Shown: positions 20,378 through 30,658 of the stretch, one piece after another
Layout: each line of letters begins with the position of its first letter
How positions within the stretch are numbered: position 1 is the stretch's first letter
Source: Sorghum bicolor
Lineage: Eukaryota; Streptophyta; Magnoliopsida; Poales; Poaceae
NCBI RefSeq assembly: GCF_000003195.3
Contig: NC_012873.2
Location: forward strand, 22,222,347 to 22,286,346
DNA length: 64,000 bases
Reading direction: 5' to 3'
The notes under the pieces: generated by a model
Seen by the model: the letters and a program-made list of their open reading frames with translations, nothing else
Told to the model about the DNA's origin: nothing
Database searches by the model: none
Translations under genes and position numbers: made by a program

Positions 20378-21612
20378 TGTTGGGTATTTTAAACGCAAAC
20401 AGAAAAATCCACAAGTGCACAGATACCGATGTAGCTTTCACCCAGGAGTATTCCAGTGTATCGATTTTCCACAGGGAACGTGAGTGTACTAATTAAAATT
20501 CAAGATCGCCCAAGGATAACTATATAAATATTTTGGTGGGAAGAGAGGGAGTTTCCTGAGAGTTCTCTAGTTGATCTAAGAATCAAGAATTACTTCAAAG
20601 ATTATTTATTTCGGGACATCAGAACACTAAACACAGAAAGAGATGAGAAGGGGGCTAGGAAGCTCTGACTTCGGTCCTACAAACACCGATCCGAACAAGG
20701 TTAAATACGTCGACCGTTAGGGCTATCACTACCCTAGGGCTACCACAACAATCCGCAGGATTGGGTGTAATTCCAGGTAAATGCAAGACTAAACACCACG
20801 TATAATCTATTAATTACTACTCTAGCATTTCAAAGACTAGAGCACTTGATGCAAGTGGGAATCCAATAAATAACTTGAATGTAAATAAAAGTAATTAAAG
20901 AACTCAGGAATTATGAATTGAAGAACTTGAAGAACGATGATGAACGAACCAGTTGCTGCAAAAGTACAATGTTGAGAAAGATCCGACAGATCCGGCTCCT
21001 CCTCTGCTCTCCTCTCCTCTCTCCCTATTTTCTAGATTACAACTAGAACTAACTAGAACTAGAACTAGATGAACTAGAACTAGAACTAGATGAAATAGAG
21101 GGGTCTTCTCTACTTGGTTGAATAATTGAAACCCTAGCTTTGATTCTGTAGAAGAGGTATGTTCTCCAGGGCCAGGGGACCTACTTATACAGCCCTTCCA
21201 AATGAACGTGGGCCGTCGGATCAAACCGACCTTCATCGCACGGTTTTCCTTGGTCCTCAAAGGCGGTGGAGCACGATCCACGAGACCTGCCCTGATTGGT
21301 CACTAGGGCAGTGCGGGTGCCCAAGGGGGAGGGCGGGCGCCGTGCCCTCGGGTCCGCTCGACCTCGCGTTTGTTCCCGTGGCTTCTGGAGTCTTCTAGAT
21401 GTTGGATAATTGCAGTGCACGTTAATATCTCTATGTAAACCCGATGTTTCGACCTTTCCTCCATATTTCCTCATAACCCCCTGCAAAAATAGACAAACAC
21501 CTAAACTTGTGGAATTCTGTCCGATGAAACCCTAATTTTGGATGTTGGTTGCATATAGGTCCTTTTCTATGATTAGTTGACGGTTAAATGTGAGCATTAA
21601 GGACCGTCAACA
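20378..21612 (-). repeat. 5' LTR of element G (Athila, 1235 bp)
   Basis: Starts (minus strand) TGTTGACGGTCCTTAATGC and ends AAATACCCAACA. Its inner end (plus-strand TGTTGGGTATTTTAAACGC, then AGGAGTATTCCAGTGTATCG) is characteristic of grass Athila LTRs and is related to the solo LTR at 58418-60053. Confidence 0.87.
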
Positions 21613-21955
21613 ACCACCCCGACAGGGTGGTCACTCCCGGCGTCTACCGACTTGTCGTCGACCCCATCATCATCAACACTAGACTCACGAAGGTACTGAT
21701 GGACCGCGGCAATAGCTTGAACATCATTTACCTCGAGACCCTCGACCTTCTTGGCATAGAGAGGGCGCAGCTCCAGCCAAGCACGGGTGGTTTCCATTGC
21801 GTCGTGCCAGGAAAGAAGGCATTGCCTGTAGGTCGAATCGACCTGCCAGTCTGTTTCAGAAGGAAACTCTCAACTTCGAAGTGGTGGTGTTTCGCGGCAC
21901 ATACCACGCCATCATCGGACGACCAGGATACGCCAAGTTCATGGCTATCCCCAAC
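21613..21955 (+). pseudogene. Protease fragment of element F
   Basis: Frame from 21627 shows VVDPIIINTRLTKVLMDRGN, SLNIIYLETLDLLG and YHAIIGRPGYAKFMAIPNL, very close to element B. The catalytic motif reads MDRGNS instead of MDGGSS, and a frameshift follows near 21855, so it is inactive. The 5' side is cut by G and the 3' side by the pol deletion. Confidence 0.85.
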
Positions 21956-21999
21956 TTACCCGCCTGCACCAAGTCGGTGTTGGCCCTCTCGATCTCCTT

Positions 22000-24900
22000 A
22001 TAGGAATGTGCAGGTCCTCGATCATCTTACCCGCCTGTAGGATGGCTCCCTCCTTCTCCAGCAACATTCTCTTCAGACAGTCAACGTCGTCAGAGAGACT
22101 GTGAGAATATTGGATTCGCTCTACCTCGAGGTCCTCACGGGCCTTCTTCCCGGCCTCCTCCATGGCGTTTTGAGCGATTTTGCTCTTCACACACTCCTCC
22201 TTCATCCCGCGATAAGCATGCCGGGCAGAGGCGAGGTTTGACTCAACGAGACTCTTCTCCTTGTCGAGCTCGGAGGCCGCATCTTTGTAATGCGCGGCCT
22301 CCTCCCGAGCCTTGGAAGTTGCCTCCTCAGCCGAGGCGGTCCGCTCCCTCAACTATGCGACCTTGTCCCTCGCCTTCTCTGAGGCTTCCGAGCCACGGTC
22401 AGGGCAGCCTCCCTCTCCTTCTTCTCCTCCAAGGCCGCCATAAGATCCTTGTAAGCCTAGACGAGCTTCTCTTGCGACTCGAGGAGTTACTCCTTAAGAA
22501 GAGGGAGCTGCTCCCAACCACCTCTCGTCGCATGAATAAAGCCCGACTTTAGGCGGGAGGTCTCTTTCAGATACTACAAGCTGGTAATCAAACTCTAATA
22601 ATACGAGACTAAGTACCCAAGAAGCTAAGGTCCAAAGATACTTACGAAGAAAGCATGGCCGAGCCCATTGTTGACGATGTCGGACATAAGGCCCACAACG
22701 TGCTTCATCTAGAGATGAAGCTCCTTGAGGTGCTCCCACTTCTTTGCCTCCTTCCGGTCGTCCATCATAATATTAGGCTCCTCCGAATAGGTGGAGGCTC
22801 GAAGACGGATCCTCCCAGGGCCCCAGTTCTCCATCTCTTCTACCATGCGCGCATTGATGCCCCGTATGAGCTCTTCTATGGTCTCAAGAGACCCCCCATG
22901 CCGCAGGAACAGATCAACAAGGGAGGGGAACCGCCCGTCGTCGTCTACCGACCTCCAAGTCTCGGTTTCGCCAGCATCGCCGCCACCTGAGGTCCCAGGC
23001 TCATCTCCCCCATCGGCACTAAGATCCACCCACGGCCGTCGGTCTCAAAGGAACCCGGGGTGATCCCCTCGATACCGTAGATCGTGCTGTTGATCTCAAA
23101 CTAGGGATCCACTGGTGTGCGCATAGCACAAGCAAGTGCCACAACACCATCTTACTGCCCAGGTTTGGCCGAGATGGAGGCTGGCCCCACTGGACGGAGC
23201 CACGTGGGGGTTGGTGGACCATAGACAGGCAGCGCCTCTTCCCCGGTCCCGGGCCCTTGCGACGGCAGCGACTGTGGCTGATGTGGGCTTCGCGGTCACT
23301 GCTCGAGCAGCTCTTCCAGCTGCTACCACTGCTGCTGCTACTGCCATTGAAGCTCCCACAGCTCTTGCTACTGGAACTGCTCCAACTGCTCTTCGAGCCA
23401 CTCTCCATGCTACAGCTGTGGCTGCTCCTCCAGCAGCAGCAGCTGCTGCTCTTGCTGCAGCTGCCACGCCTGCGCCTCTTGCGGCAGTCCCCCTGCAGGC
23501 GGCGCTGCTCTTCCTTTTCTTCTTCTTCTCCCTTATGCCCTTCATCATCCATTTTCCTCCTCTCTTCGACAGAGTGCAGCCTGATGGGCCATGGCGTCTG
23601 TTTCCCAACAAGAGAGGCCTCGACCTATTTGTCCGTAGTACGAGCGTTTGTCGAGTGCGGATCGCTACCAGACCCCTCACTGATGGTGATGGGGTCACCC
23701 ACTCCCCTAGACTGGGGTGGCTCGGGGGCTCCCTCCTGGCCCTGGGGACGAGGCGTCTCGACCCACCCAGGTGACGGCAGGGCGGTTCCAGAGACGTCGC
23801 CTCCCTCCGATGGTTGAGGCGGGGTCTCCTTGATGTCAGCAGACAGTCGTGGATCGAAGGAACCTATGCACACCCCAAGGCAACACGTCAGTCGCAAAGG
23901 GATTTAGCGCTAGACTGATCCAACTCTGGAACCACGAAAAGAAGTGTAAATTACTCACCCGAGCCCCTGGAAACCGCCCCCACCTTAAGCCTCTTGGCCA
24001 TCGAGGGCTAGGCCTATTCCAATGGCCTCTTTAACTTGAGAAAAGGGGGAAATAGCTTAGAGAGATGGAAACCAACAGGGCACAAGACATCAGAAACAAA
24101 AATTACAATGTGTAAACCTTACCCCACGGGAAGAACAACCCGCCTGCCGGTCCCTCGACCAGTCGGCCTCGTGCCGCCGCACGTCGAGGCCCGGGCTTCT
24201 CCTGGGTAGGCACAGGCCTAGACTCCACGCCTCCCACCTGGTGAGCGCCGGTACTAGCGCTCCTACGGCCTCCTTCCCTCTGAGTTGAAGCCGCCACGGC
24301 AGCACGGTTGCGGGTCAATGGCCCCGTCACCATGGTCTTGACCTGATGGCCCGCCTCGGACGCTGGAGGGAGTTGTGGCTGCAAAACAGCCCGACCTTGT
24401 GTGGGCGCAGGAGGGGTATCAGCACGAGAGCGGCGCGGCGATGCCCCATTTTGTTTCCCGTTGCGAGGACCACCTGATGTCCTCCTAGAAACCCCCGCCC
24501 GTGATGTATCGACGTCGGCCTGCGGCGGGCCTTCAAGGATTCTGTCGAGGCGAGCTGCCATCCCCTCGGAGTCGTCACTGCCGTCGTCGCCCTCGTTCCC
24601 ATCATCCTCGTCATGAGAGTCCTCCTCGGACTCCCCCTTCTGCCTCGACTTCGCGCGGCGTTTCTCGAACGCTTGCCGCTCGACGTTATTCTTCTTCTCT
24701 TTTTTCTTTTCCAAGTCCTTTGCGGACTTTTGGTTTTTTGCGGACTCACGCCTCCTCTCACGATCGACGTCGTCCTCCTTTACCGGAGGCCTCGAGGACC
24801 GAGCGTCGATCGACCCCTGTACGAGCGAGCGTAAGTATCGGAAAAATCGGAAAGGTCGAAAAAGGCGACACGACCTGCCGCGAGAACTTAGTAACAGTGA

Positions 24901-25847
24901 TAAGGAGAACTTACCAAGTCATAGTAACCCTCCTCGGGCTTGATGGGGAAGCTATTGACTTGCTCGGGCTGGAAATCGCTAGCGACAGCCGCCCTAACCC
25001 TAGCGGCGACCTCCTCGTCCGCAGGGGCCTAGTTGGACATTCGGCATGCCTCGAGGTCCCGAGACGAGATACCGGGACCCATCTTGTCCATTTTCAGTGG
25101 TCGAGACATCAACGGGAGTACCCGTCGATGATGGACCACTGAGAGAACAAGCGCAGAGGTCAGACCTTTCTCACGCAGCGTCTTCATGGCGCCGAGGATG
25201 GGGCAGAGTCACGACTGAAGGGTCTTGATGACGCCGTAGTTCTAGTTCTCCGGGCGCTCTGAGATCAAGCGCCCGGTGTAGGCAAAAAAGAGGTCGTCGT
25301 CGTTGCGGAGGTAGAACCACTGGGAATCCCATTGGGTGTGGTTCGGCGTCAGCCCAATCGGGATATATTCTCGAGGCTCCTAAGCCTGGCCTGTCTTCTG
25401 CACCAGGTTGAGGTAGTCGGCCCGCACCGGCTTCCTCACCCCTGTGGCCCCACCAGGGGCGCGGAAGAGCTCGCCCTAGTAAAGATGGAACCATAGGTCC
25501 CAGTGCAGCATCATCCCCAACAAGCCTTCACATACCGCGGCAAAGATTGCTGCGGCGGTGATGGCGTTTGGAGAGAATTGCTGGAGCTCCACACCGTAGT
25601 GGTGGCTGAGCGCCCTCATGAAATGGCTTGGGGGAGAGCCGAGGCCATGGCGATGGAATTTGGTGAAGGAGACCACGTACCCTTTAGGTGGATTCGGTTC
25701 CCGGTGGTCTGCCGCTGGCGTGATCCACTCTGGCCATGACGAAGAAGTACGGGGGCGCAGGAGCCCCTCCTTCTCTAGGTCCATCAACCAACGGTCCGTC
25801 ATCAACGACGGGCACCAGTCATCTGGGGCGACAAGTCTCACCGGCAT
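22000..25847 (-). pseudogene. Antisense gene (aORF) of element F, decayed
   Basis: Grass Tat elements often carry an extra gene in antisense between pol and the 3' LTR. Here it starts near 25847 (VRLVAPDDWCPSLM), with a Transposase_28-like (putative gypsy-type transposon) region: GYVVSFTKFHRHGLG, LQQFSPNAITAAAIFAAV, then WDSQWFYLRNDDDLFFAY after a stop. A donor GACTTG|GTAAGT near 24915 matches the donor of the E homologue. Later exons encode a charged region (24103-24714), a glutamine- and serine-rich repeat tract (23300-23475), and a coiled coil (21990-22352). Several stops disrupt it. The role of these proteins is not established. Confidence 0.75.
23300..23475 (+). repeat. CTG/CAG-rich triplet tract in aORF of F
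   Basis: Imperfect runs of CTG, CTC and CAG triplets such as CTGCTGCTGCTACTGCC and CCAGCAGCAGCAGCTGCTG. In the antisense gene this would read as glutamine-rich or serine-rich sequence depending on frame. Confidence 0.7.
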
Positions 25848-25974
25848 CCTGGCGGAAGGAGAAAGACGGCTCTGCTAATTGTGGGCTCGAGGGTGCACTG
25901 TGCTTCAAGAGGACAAGGAGAGTAGAGGCAAGGGCAATGGCGGAAAGCAGAAGGGGTAGCAGATAAGAGATCCA

Positions 25975-25988
25975 GCAATATTTATAGA
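25975..25988 (-). promoter_or_regulatory. TATA box of the antisense gene in element F
   Basis: Minus strand AATCTATAAATATTG, about 130 bases upstream of the first ATG of the antisense gene. C has TTATAAAAG about 110 bases and E has CTATATATT about 160 bases upstream of their antisense genes. Confidence 0.55.
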
Positions 25989-25989
25989 T

Positions 25990-26745
25990 TCCCAACCCTG
26001 ACGGGCGGATCCGGCGAATACGGTAACCTAGTTAGTAAATGCGCCGCCTAACGGTCTTATTACTCCTCCTCACAGGAAGCTACAGATTCCACAACAGCAT
26101 AGTGCTCCAACGTCTCCCTCCTAAAAAGGTGCGCCCAACAGGCAAGAAAACGAACCGCCATAGCTCTTCCTTCCCCTGCAAGGTAAAATAGGCACGCTCC
26201 ACAACAAGAACCTCGAGGGAGCGTAGACCGGCCCGCCAGATAGGTTAGACGGACGCCCTCGAGTACCAGATTAAGGAACGCCCAGCGAGGGGTCGAGAAT
26301 GAGACATGCCTTGACATCTCGCTGGGAGTATCCAAGGCAGGGTCGAGAGGAATGCCCACGGAGGGAGGCATCGAGCCGCTGGACTCTATCGAATGAGACC
26401 GGTAACCCCAATCGGACTGGCCCTACTTTAATGAGAACGCCTCCGGGCTGTAGCCGACCCCCTCGAAAGGGGCACGGGTTCTCACATGGATTACCTAATA
26501 AAAGCTCATCTCGGGGCGATGACGCTCGCTCCACCGGGAGTACGTCACGATCCCTGCCTCGAGAAGGCAAAACCGGCAGCAAGGGCTCAAAGCCCCTCTT
26601 CTAGAACAGATGACTTTTGGAGAAAGGGGAGATCGAGAGAAATTCCATTAGAAAAAGCAGTATAGCCCTCGAAGGGGTCAAAGACTCCTCCAAGGGCTCG
26701 GGGGCTACTCGAGCGCAAGCGCCCGAGCAGAGACTCGGGGGCTAC
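25990..26745 (+). other. 3' untranslated region and polypurine tract of element F
   Basis: No gene. It is rich in CTCGAG-type sequence and ends with two copies of CTCGGGGGCTAC or close variants (26698-26709 and 26735-26745), the second directly before the LTR, where it serves as polypurine tract. Confidence 0.65.
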
Positions 26746-27819
26746 TGTCGAGGGTGTCAGCATGGGGTACCCCGACCGATGCTCGTAACGAAAGGACCCA
26801 CATGTAAGTCGAGGCTCTAATTCGACGCTCCCGCTTACACACGTAATCACCAAAGCTCGATGTTGACCGTGGCCTTGAACACGGAAATAAGGTCGTGCGA
26901 ATCAACAGTGGCTCAATTAAACAACGACCGTCGAATACGGGAACGGCTCGAGTGAATCGGTGGGCCTCGAGCGTAAAGGCACCGAGCGCCGCCTGACGTT
27001 GGTACGGGAGCCAGGGCATTTAATGTGCCTACCACGCTCTCACCTAACCCGACAGTCATGGGAAACATGATAGGGAACAAGCATCCGTCTAATCCCCACT
27101 TTTCACAGATTTATCCCCCAAAAACAAACAAAAGTACCGCCTGACACAGTGTGGCAGTCGAGATGTCACATCGCGGCATCCCTCGAGGCACCCAGAGTAA
27201 ACACACAGCTTAATGAAGCCATTCGCGATGCCCGACCCTCGAGCGAATACATTCCTTCCCAGGGAAGGGACAGGTGATTTCAGTCAGTGCTTCAACCACT
27301 CTGGATGTGACCACTGCTATGGCGTACAGGCATGCTCGCGCCTAAGCCAATCCGAGACGAAGTACAGGAGCCAAACTTAGAAGCACGCGCAATCATCACC
27401 AAAGTACCCAGTAACAAGACGGCTCGAGGCCACGCCGGTACGGAGGCCTCGAGTAAGTCAGCACGCCGTGCTCCTATCGAGCCTTATTCTATTGCCTACA
27501 TCCTGTAACCTAGGTCTCCCCTTGGAACTATAAAAGGGGACACTGAGGAAGAGATACACAAGACACTACTCGTAGAAAAACCATCCATACACCACCACCG
27601 GCTAGGACTTAGAATCCTCAGCAACATTGGCCTGTATTCACCCCTGTACAAGCACTTAGGTGCAAGATCATACAAAATCTCCTCCCCCGCTGGACGTAGG
27701 GCCTTCTCTCGCCCGAACCAGGATAAACCTTTGTGTCATTCTTGCATCACCATCTGGGAGAGGGAACATGCACACAAATTCACTCGTTGGTGTTACCCCC
27801 AGGGGTCAAAACACCGACA
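26746..27819 (+). repeat. 3' LTR of element F (1074 bp)
   Basis: Begins TGTCGAGGGTGTCAGC after the polypurine tract and ends CAAAACACCGACA. It aligns with the LTR of B and, more loosely, of E. A TATA box ACTATAAAAGGGG lies at 27528-27540. The flank gatgg (27820-27824) is the presumed target duplication; the other copy is outside the window. Confidence 0.87.
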
Positions 27820-28527
27820 GATGGTGCGTGTGTTCTCTTGCATGAGTCCTTGTATGTCGCCTGGCGATCGACCTGCACTTATACGCACACGCGTACAATT
27901 ACGCAGTCGTCACGTCGGGGGTTGTTGGAGCATTGACTTCCTCCAGTAGATCCTTCTCAGGAAAGTATCAGGTGGCCTTGAGGATTAGGCGGAATAGTCA
28001 GGCCCCATACATGGAAGCACTGACTATTACACATCAAGGGGTCACTCGACGGGATGTTACGTCGGGCCTGACAGAACTGTTGTGTACCTTTCCCCAACTT
28101 CCAAGACAAAGCTGGTAAAAGATGGGATGTGATGGGGGTACCATCCATCATCATAGCCCTGGCTGCCATGGTGTTAGGTGAGAACTTGTTAGGTGCATTA
28201 AATGCTCTAGATCATGTACTAAAGGCAGACAGTCGGGACGCGTCCCGTGCTCGAGGCAATGCGATTTGCTTGACCCTGATTCTGTGATCTAGGGGTGTGC
28301 GGTTTTGAGGTCCTGGTGCTCGCTCGAGCCGTTTTTCATCATTGAGATTTACGTCGATTGGCCTCGAGTAGAGGGCATAATTGGTATGCGCCTGTCTGGG
28401 ATGTTGAGGCCTGCTCCTAGACTGGCCCAAGATGATTTGTATGCTGGGCTTCTTCCTTCTATTAGAGTAGGTTGTTTATTTCTTATGGGATATTCAAGGG
28501 GGTACCCCCTTTTTGATATCCTCGACA
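27820..28527 (-). repeat. 3' LTR of element E, truncated by F
   Basis: On the minus strand it starts TGTCGAGGATATCAAAAAGG at 28527, preceded by the polypurine tract AGGGGCTTGGGGGCTAC (28544-28528), and shares GCATTTAATGCACCTAAC and TTCTCACCTAACACC with B and F. About 350 bases of its 3' part are missing because F is inserted at 27819/27820; the continuation lies beyond the left end of F. Confidence 0.75.
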
Positions 28528-28848
28528 GTAGCCCCCAAGCCCCTACTCAAGCACAGACAGGGATATCGGTGTCGAGTTTCTGTGGGGGACGCGCGAGCGT
28601 CCCCTGTGGGGGTATCCCCTGAGGCCTCAGAGGAGTCGGTAGACTCCTTCGAGGATTCTATTGATCTTAGGATGTTGGCTAGTTCTGTAATTTCTCAGTG
28701 ATCCTGTGCAAATCTGATAGCGTGAATTGTGGGTCATCACACCTTACCTGATGGGTCCCTTGTGTCGTCGAGCCTGGATATTTTCAACCCTCTTTCATTG
28801 AGGGGTGTCAAACCTGGTGGAGCCCCCAAGCATCGTATGCCGATGGCC
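28528..28848 (-). other. 3' untranslated region of element E, first part
   Basis: No gene is visible. The polypurine tract of E is at 28528-28544. The stretch ends in ATGGCC where the Cassandra composite begins. Confidence 0.5.
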
Positions 28849-29128
28849 TGTAACATCCCGCCTCCACGAGGTCGGGCCCGCTTACATCTAGGAGCTTTTT
28901 TAGGATATAGTCATCTCTCGCAGACCAACACTAGTCTTTTCTGCACACTTTGTCCTCACTTGCGCACACTTGGGAAGTACTTCCTGGTCGGTCACCCATC
29001 CCTAAATTTCTCTAGGCCAATCATGCTTAACTTTAGAGTTCTTTGGACATGGGCTTCTAGAAAAGAAGTTGCAACTTGTTGGTATAAGTCTTCTATTAAT
29101 CCTATTAAACCCTGGGCCGGGTGTTACA
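28849..29128 (-). repeat. Inverted Cassandra LTR
   Basis: Its minus strand begins TGTAACACCCGGCCC and ends GGCGGGATGTTACA, with both termini intact. It contains the 5S-like block (AACTCTAAAGTTAAGCATG, GGGATGGGTGACC). It is closer to the expected family ends than the direct copy next to it. Confidence 0.87.
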
Positions 29129-29129
29129 T

Positions 29130-29412
29130 TGATGCAACACCTGGCCCATGGCTTAATAGGATCAATAGGAGACTCATACCAATAAGTCACAACTTCTTTT
29201 CTGGAAGCTCATCTCCTAAAAACTCTAAAGTTAAGCATGCTTGGCTTAGAGAAATTTAGGGATGGCTGACCAGTCGGGAAGTACTTCTCGAGTGCGCACG
29301 AGTGAGGACAAAGTGTGCAAAAAAGACTAGTGTTGGTCTGTGGGGACTGACTATATCCTCAAAAAGCTACCAGATGTAAGCAGGCCTGACCTTGTGGAGG
29401 CGGGACGTTATA
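29130..29412 (+). repeat. 5' LTR of Cassandra element
   Basis: Starts TGATGCAACACC (usually TGTAACACC) and ends GGGACGTTATA (usually GATGTTACA). The 5S-derived segment at about 29218-29300 keeps AACTCTAAAGTTAAGCATG and GGGATGGCTGACC, corresponding to the 3' half of 5S rRNA with its internal RNA polymerase III promoter region; box function cannot be judged here. Confidence 0.85.
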
Positions 29413-29415
29413 GAA

Positions 29416-29427
29416 TGGTATCAGAGC
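29416..29427 (+). other. Cassandra primer binding site
   Basis: Exact TGGTATCAGAGC, complementary to initiator tRNA-Met, three bases after the LTR. Confidence 0.9.
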
Positions 29428-29437
29428 AGACTCTCAT

Positions 29438-29705
29438 AGTTTCACTGGCACGTGTGTCGTCGTTGTGCAGGCATGGTGTGCATGGCTAGTGTGGACCCAG
29501 AGTGGTCACATAGCATGGCACATGCGCAGACACTAGACAGATAGACGTGGCCAAAAGAGGATGTTCCTTGCAGTTTCACGGGCGCGTGTGTCGTAGATGT
29601 GTAGGCTTGGTGTGCATGGCTAGTGTGGACCCAGACTGGTCACACAACATGGCACATGCGCAGGCACTAGACACATAGATGTGGCCAAAAGAGGACGTTC
29701 CTAGC
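29438..29705 (+). repeat. 134-bp tandem duplication in Cassandra interior
   Basis: AGTTTCAC...GTGTGTCGT...TGGTGTGCATGGCTAGTGTG...GTGGCCAAAAGAGG...GTTCC occurs twice, starting at 29438 and 29572, about 90 per cent alike. It makes up most of the interior and explains why it is longer than a minimal TRIM interior. Confidence 0.85.
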
Positions 29706-29750
29706 TTGGGGCTGATCGACGAGGACATTGATCTCTTATGTGGGTGAGGA

Positions 29751-30031
29751 TGTAACACCAGGCCCCACGACTTAATAAGATTAATAGGAGACTCATACCA
29801 ATAAGTTGCAACTTCTTTTCCGAAAGCTCATCTCCCAAAAACTCTAAAGTTATGCGTTCTTCGCTTATAGAAATTTAGGGATGGGTGACCGACCAGCAAG
29901 TACTTCTCGGGTGCACACAAATGAGGACAAAGTGTGCAGAAAAGACTAGTGTTCGTCTGTGGAGACTGACTATATCCTAGAAAAGCTGCCAGATGTGAGC
30001 GGGTCTGGCCTCGTGGAGGCAGGATGTTACA
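29751..30031 (+). repeat. 3' LTR of Cassandra element (281 bp)
   Basis: Begins TGTAACACCAGGCCCC after a GTGGGTGAGGA purine tract and ends GGATGTTACA; followed by TGGCC. It carries the same 5S-like block as the other two copies. Confidence 0.88.
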
Positions 30032-30036
30032 TGGCC

Positions 30037-30658
30037 ACATGGCCTTACCGATTCCGACTTTCATCCCACGAATCCTTTCAATCGGTAGCAACATTGAGCT
30101 GGTAGCAGGAAATCCAAGTGTTCTTAATGTTCTCATTGAGCTGGTAGGAACATTGAGCTGGTAGCGGGAAATCCATGTGAGAATCCATGCCCCGTTCGAT
30201 GGGTGTTGGCTACTAGCCCTGAGGCATTCTCATTGATGCCAGACCTATGGATGCATGGATGCCACTCCCATTCAATAGGGTTTGGTGGCTCGTTGCCTCC
30301 CTCTTTGGGGATTCTTTGCCTTGCCGTGCATCTTAGCCTTGGATACTCCCAGTGGGGTCTCGATGATTCAATCTTGAACCTTGCCTCATGTTGGCCCCCT
30401 TCTAGGTGACCTGACTCTTGTACTCAAGGGTGACTGTTGAACCCTTACTGAGGGTCAGTCCTTGATCCCTCGAGATTCTGGTGTGGGCTGGAAGCCGTCA
30501 TGCCTTCTCGTGGAAGGAAACGCATTGACGAACTATCTTCTTGCCTGTTGGGTGTGCCTTTTTAGGAGGGAGCTATTGCACAATCTCCTTCAGGCAGAAA
30601 CGGCAAGTAACTTGTCGTGGGAATCTAGGAACTATTGGATGGCGCATTTCTTGCGGGG
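30037..30658 (-). other. 3' untranslated region of element E, second part
   Basis: No intact gene. AACATTGAGCTGGTAGC followed by GGAAATCCA-GTG occurs at about 30089-30121 and again at 30149-30179, a short imperfect tandem repeat. The part from 30530 aligns in inverse orientation with 26060-26180 of element F (CTTGCCTGTTGG, CTTTTTAGGAGGGAG). Confidence 0.6.

Larger units (their letters stand above)
17030..21612 (-). mobile_element. Element G: Athila-type Ty3/gypsy retrotransposon, 5' part
   Basis: On the minus strand a 1235-bp LTR (21612 to 20378) is followed by a tRNA-Asp primer binding site, a non-coding leader, a decayed gag and a protease region. Element B cuts it at 17029; the rest is outside the window. 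The LTR starts TGTTGACGGTCC and ends ACCCAACA, and the asparagine-rich gag C-terminus is the pattern of grass Athila elements. G is inserted between gag and protease of element F (right flank accac). Confidence 0.87.
21613..27819 (+). mobile_element. Element F: Tat-type retrotransposon, 3' part with pol deletion
   Basis: The plus-strand element resumes after G with protease sequence closely related to B, jumps near 21955-22030 to an antisense gene, and ends with a polypurine tract and a 1074-bp LTR. Reverse transcriptase, RNase H and integrase are absent, about 4-5 kb compared with C. A 12-base direct repeat CTTACCCGCCTG at 21955-21966 and 22026-22037 marks the deletion zone. F is inserted in the 3' LTR of element E. 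Confidence 0.85.
28849..30031 (+). mobile_element. Cassandra TRIM composite: inverted LTR joined to a complete element
   Basis: A complete small element (29130-30031) has LTRs of about 282 bp with 5S-rRNA-like sequence, a tRNA-Met primer binding site and a 338-bp non-coding interior. This is the definition of Cassandra, a non-autonomous element. Directly before it, separated by one base, stands a third copy of the LTR in opposite orientation. TGGCC occurs at 28844-28848 and at 30032-30036, so the target duplication flanks the whole composite and not the complete element alone. Confidence 0.87.

Noticed and set aside
23136..23817. Long plus-strand frames rich in leucine and alanine opposite the antisense gene of F
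   Set aside because: Shadow frames of the CTG/CAG-rich tract.
29215..29320. Possible 5S rRNA genes (three similar blocks between 28849 and 30031)
   Set aside because: Only part of 5S rRNA is recognisable and each lies inside an LTR with tRNA-Met primer site and target duplication, so they are Cassandra LTRs.
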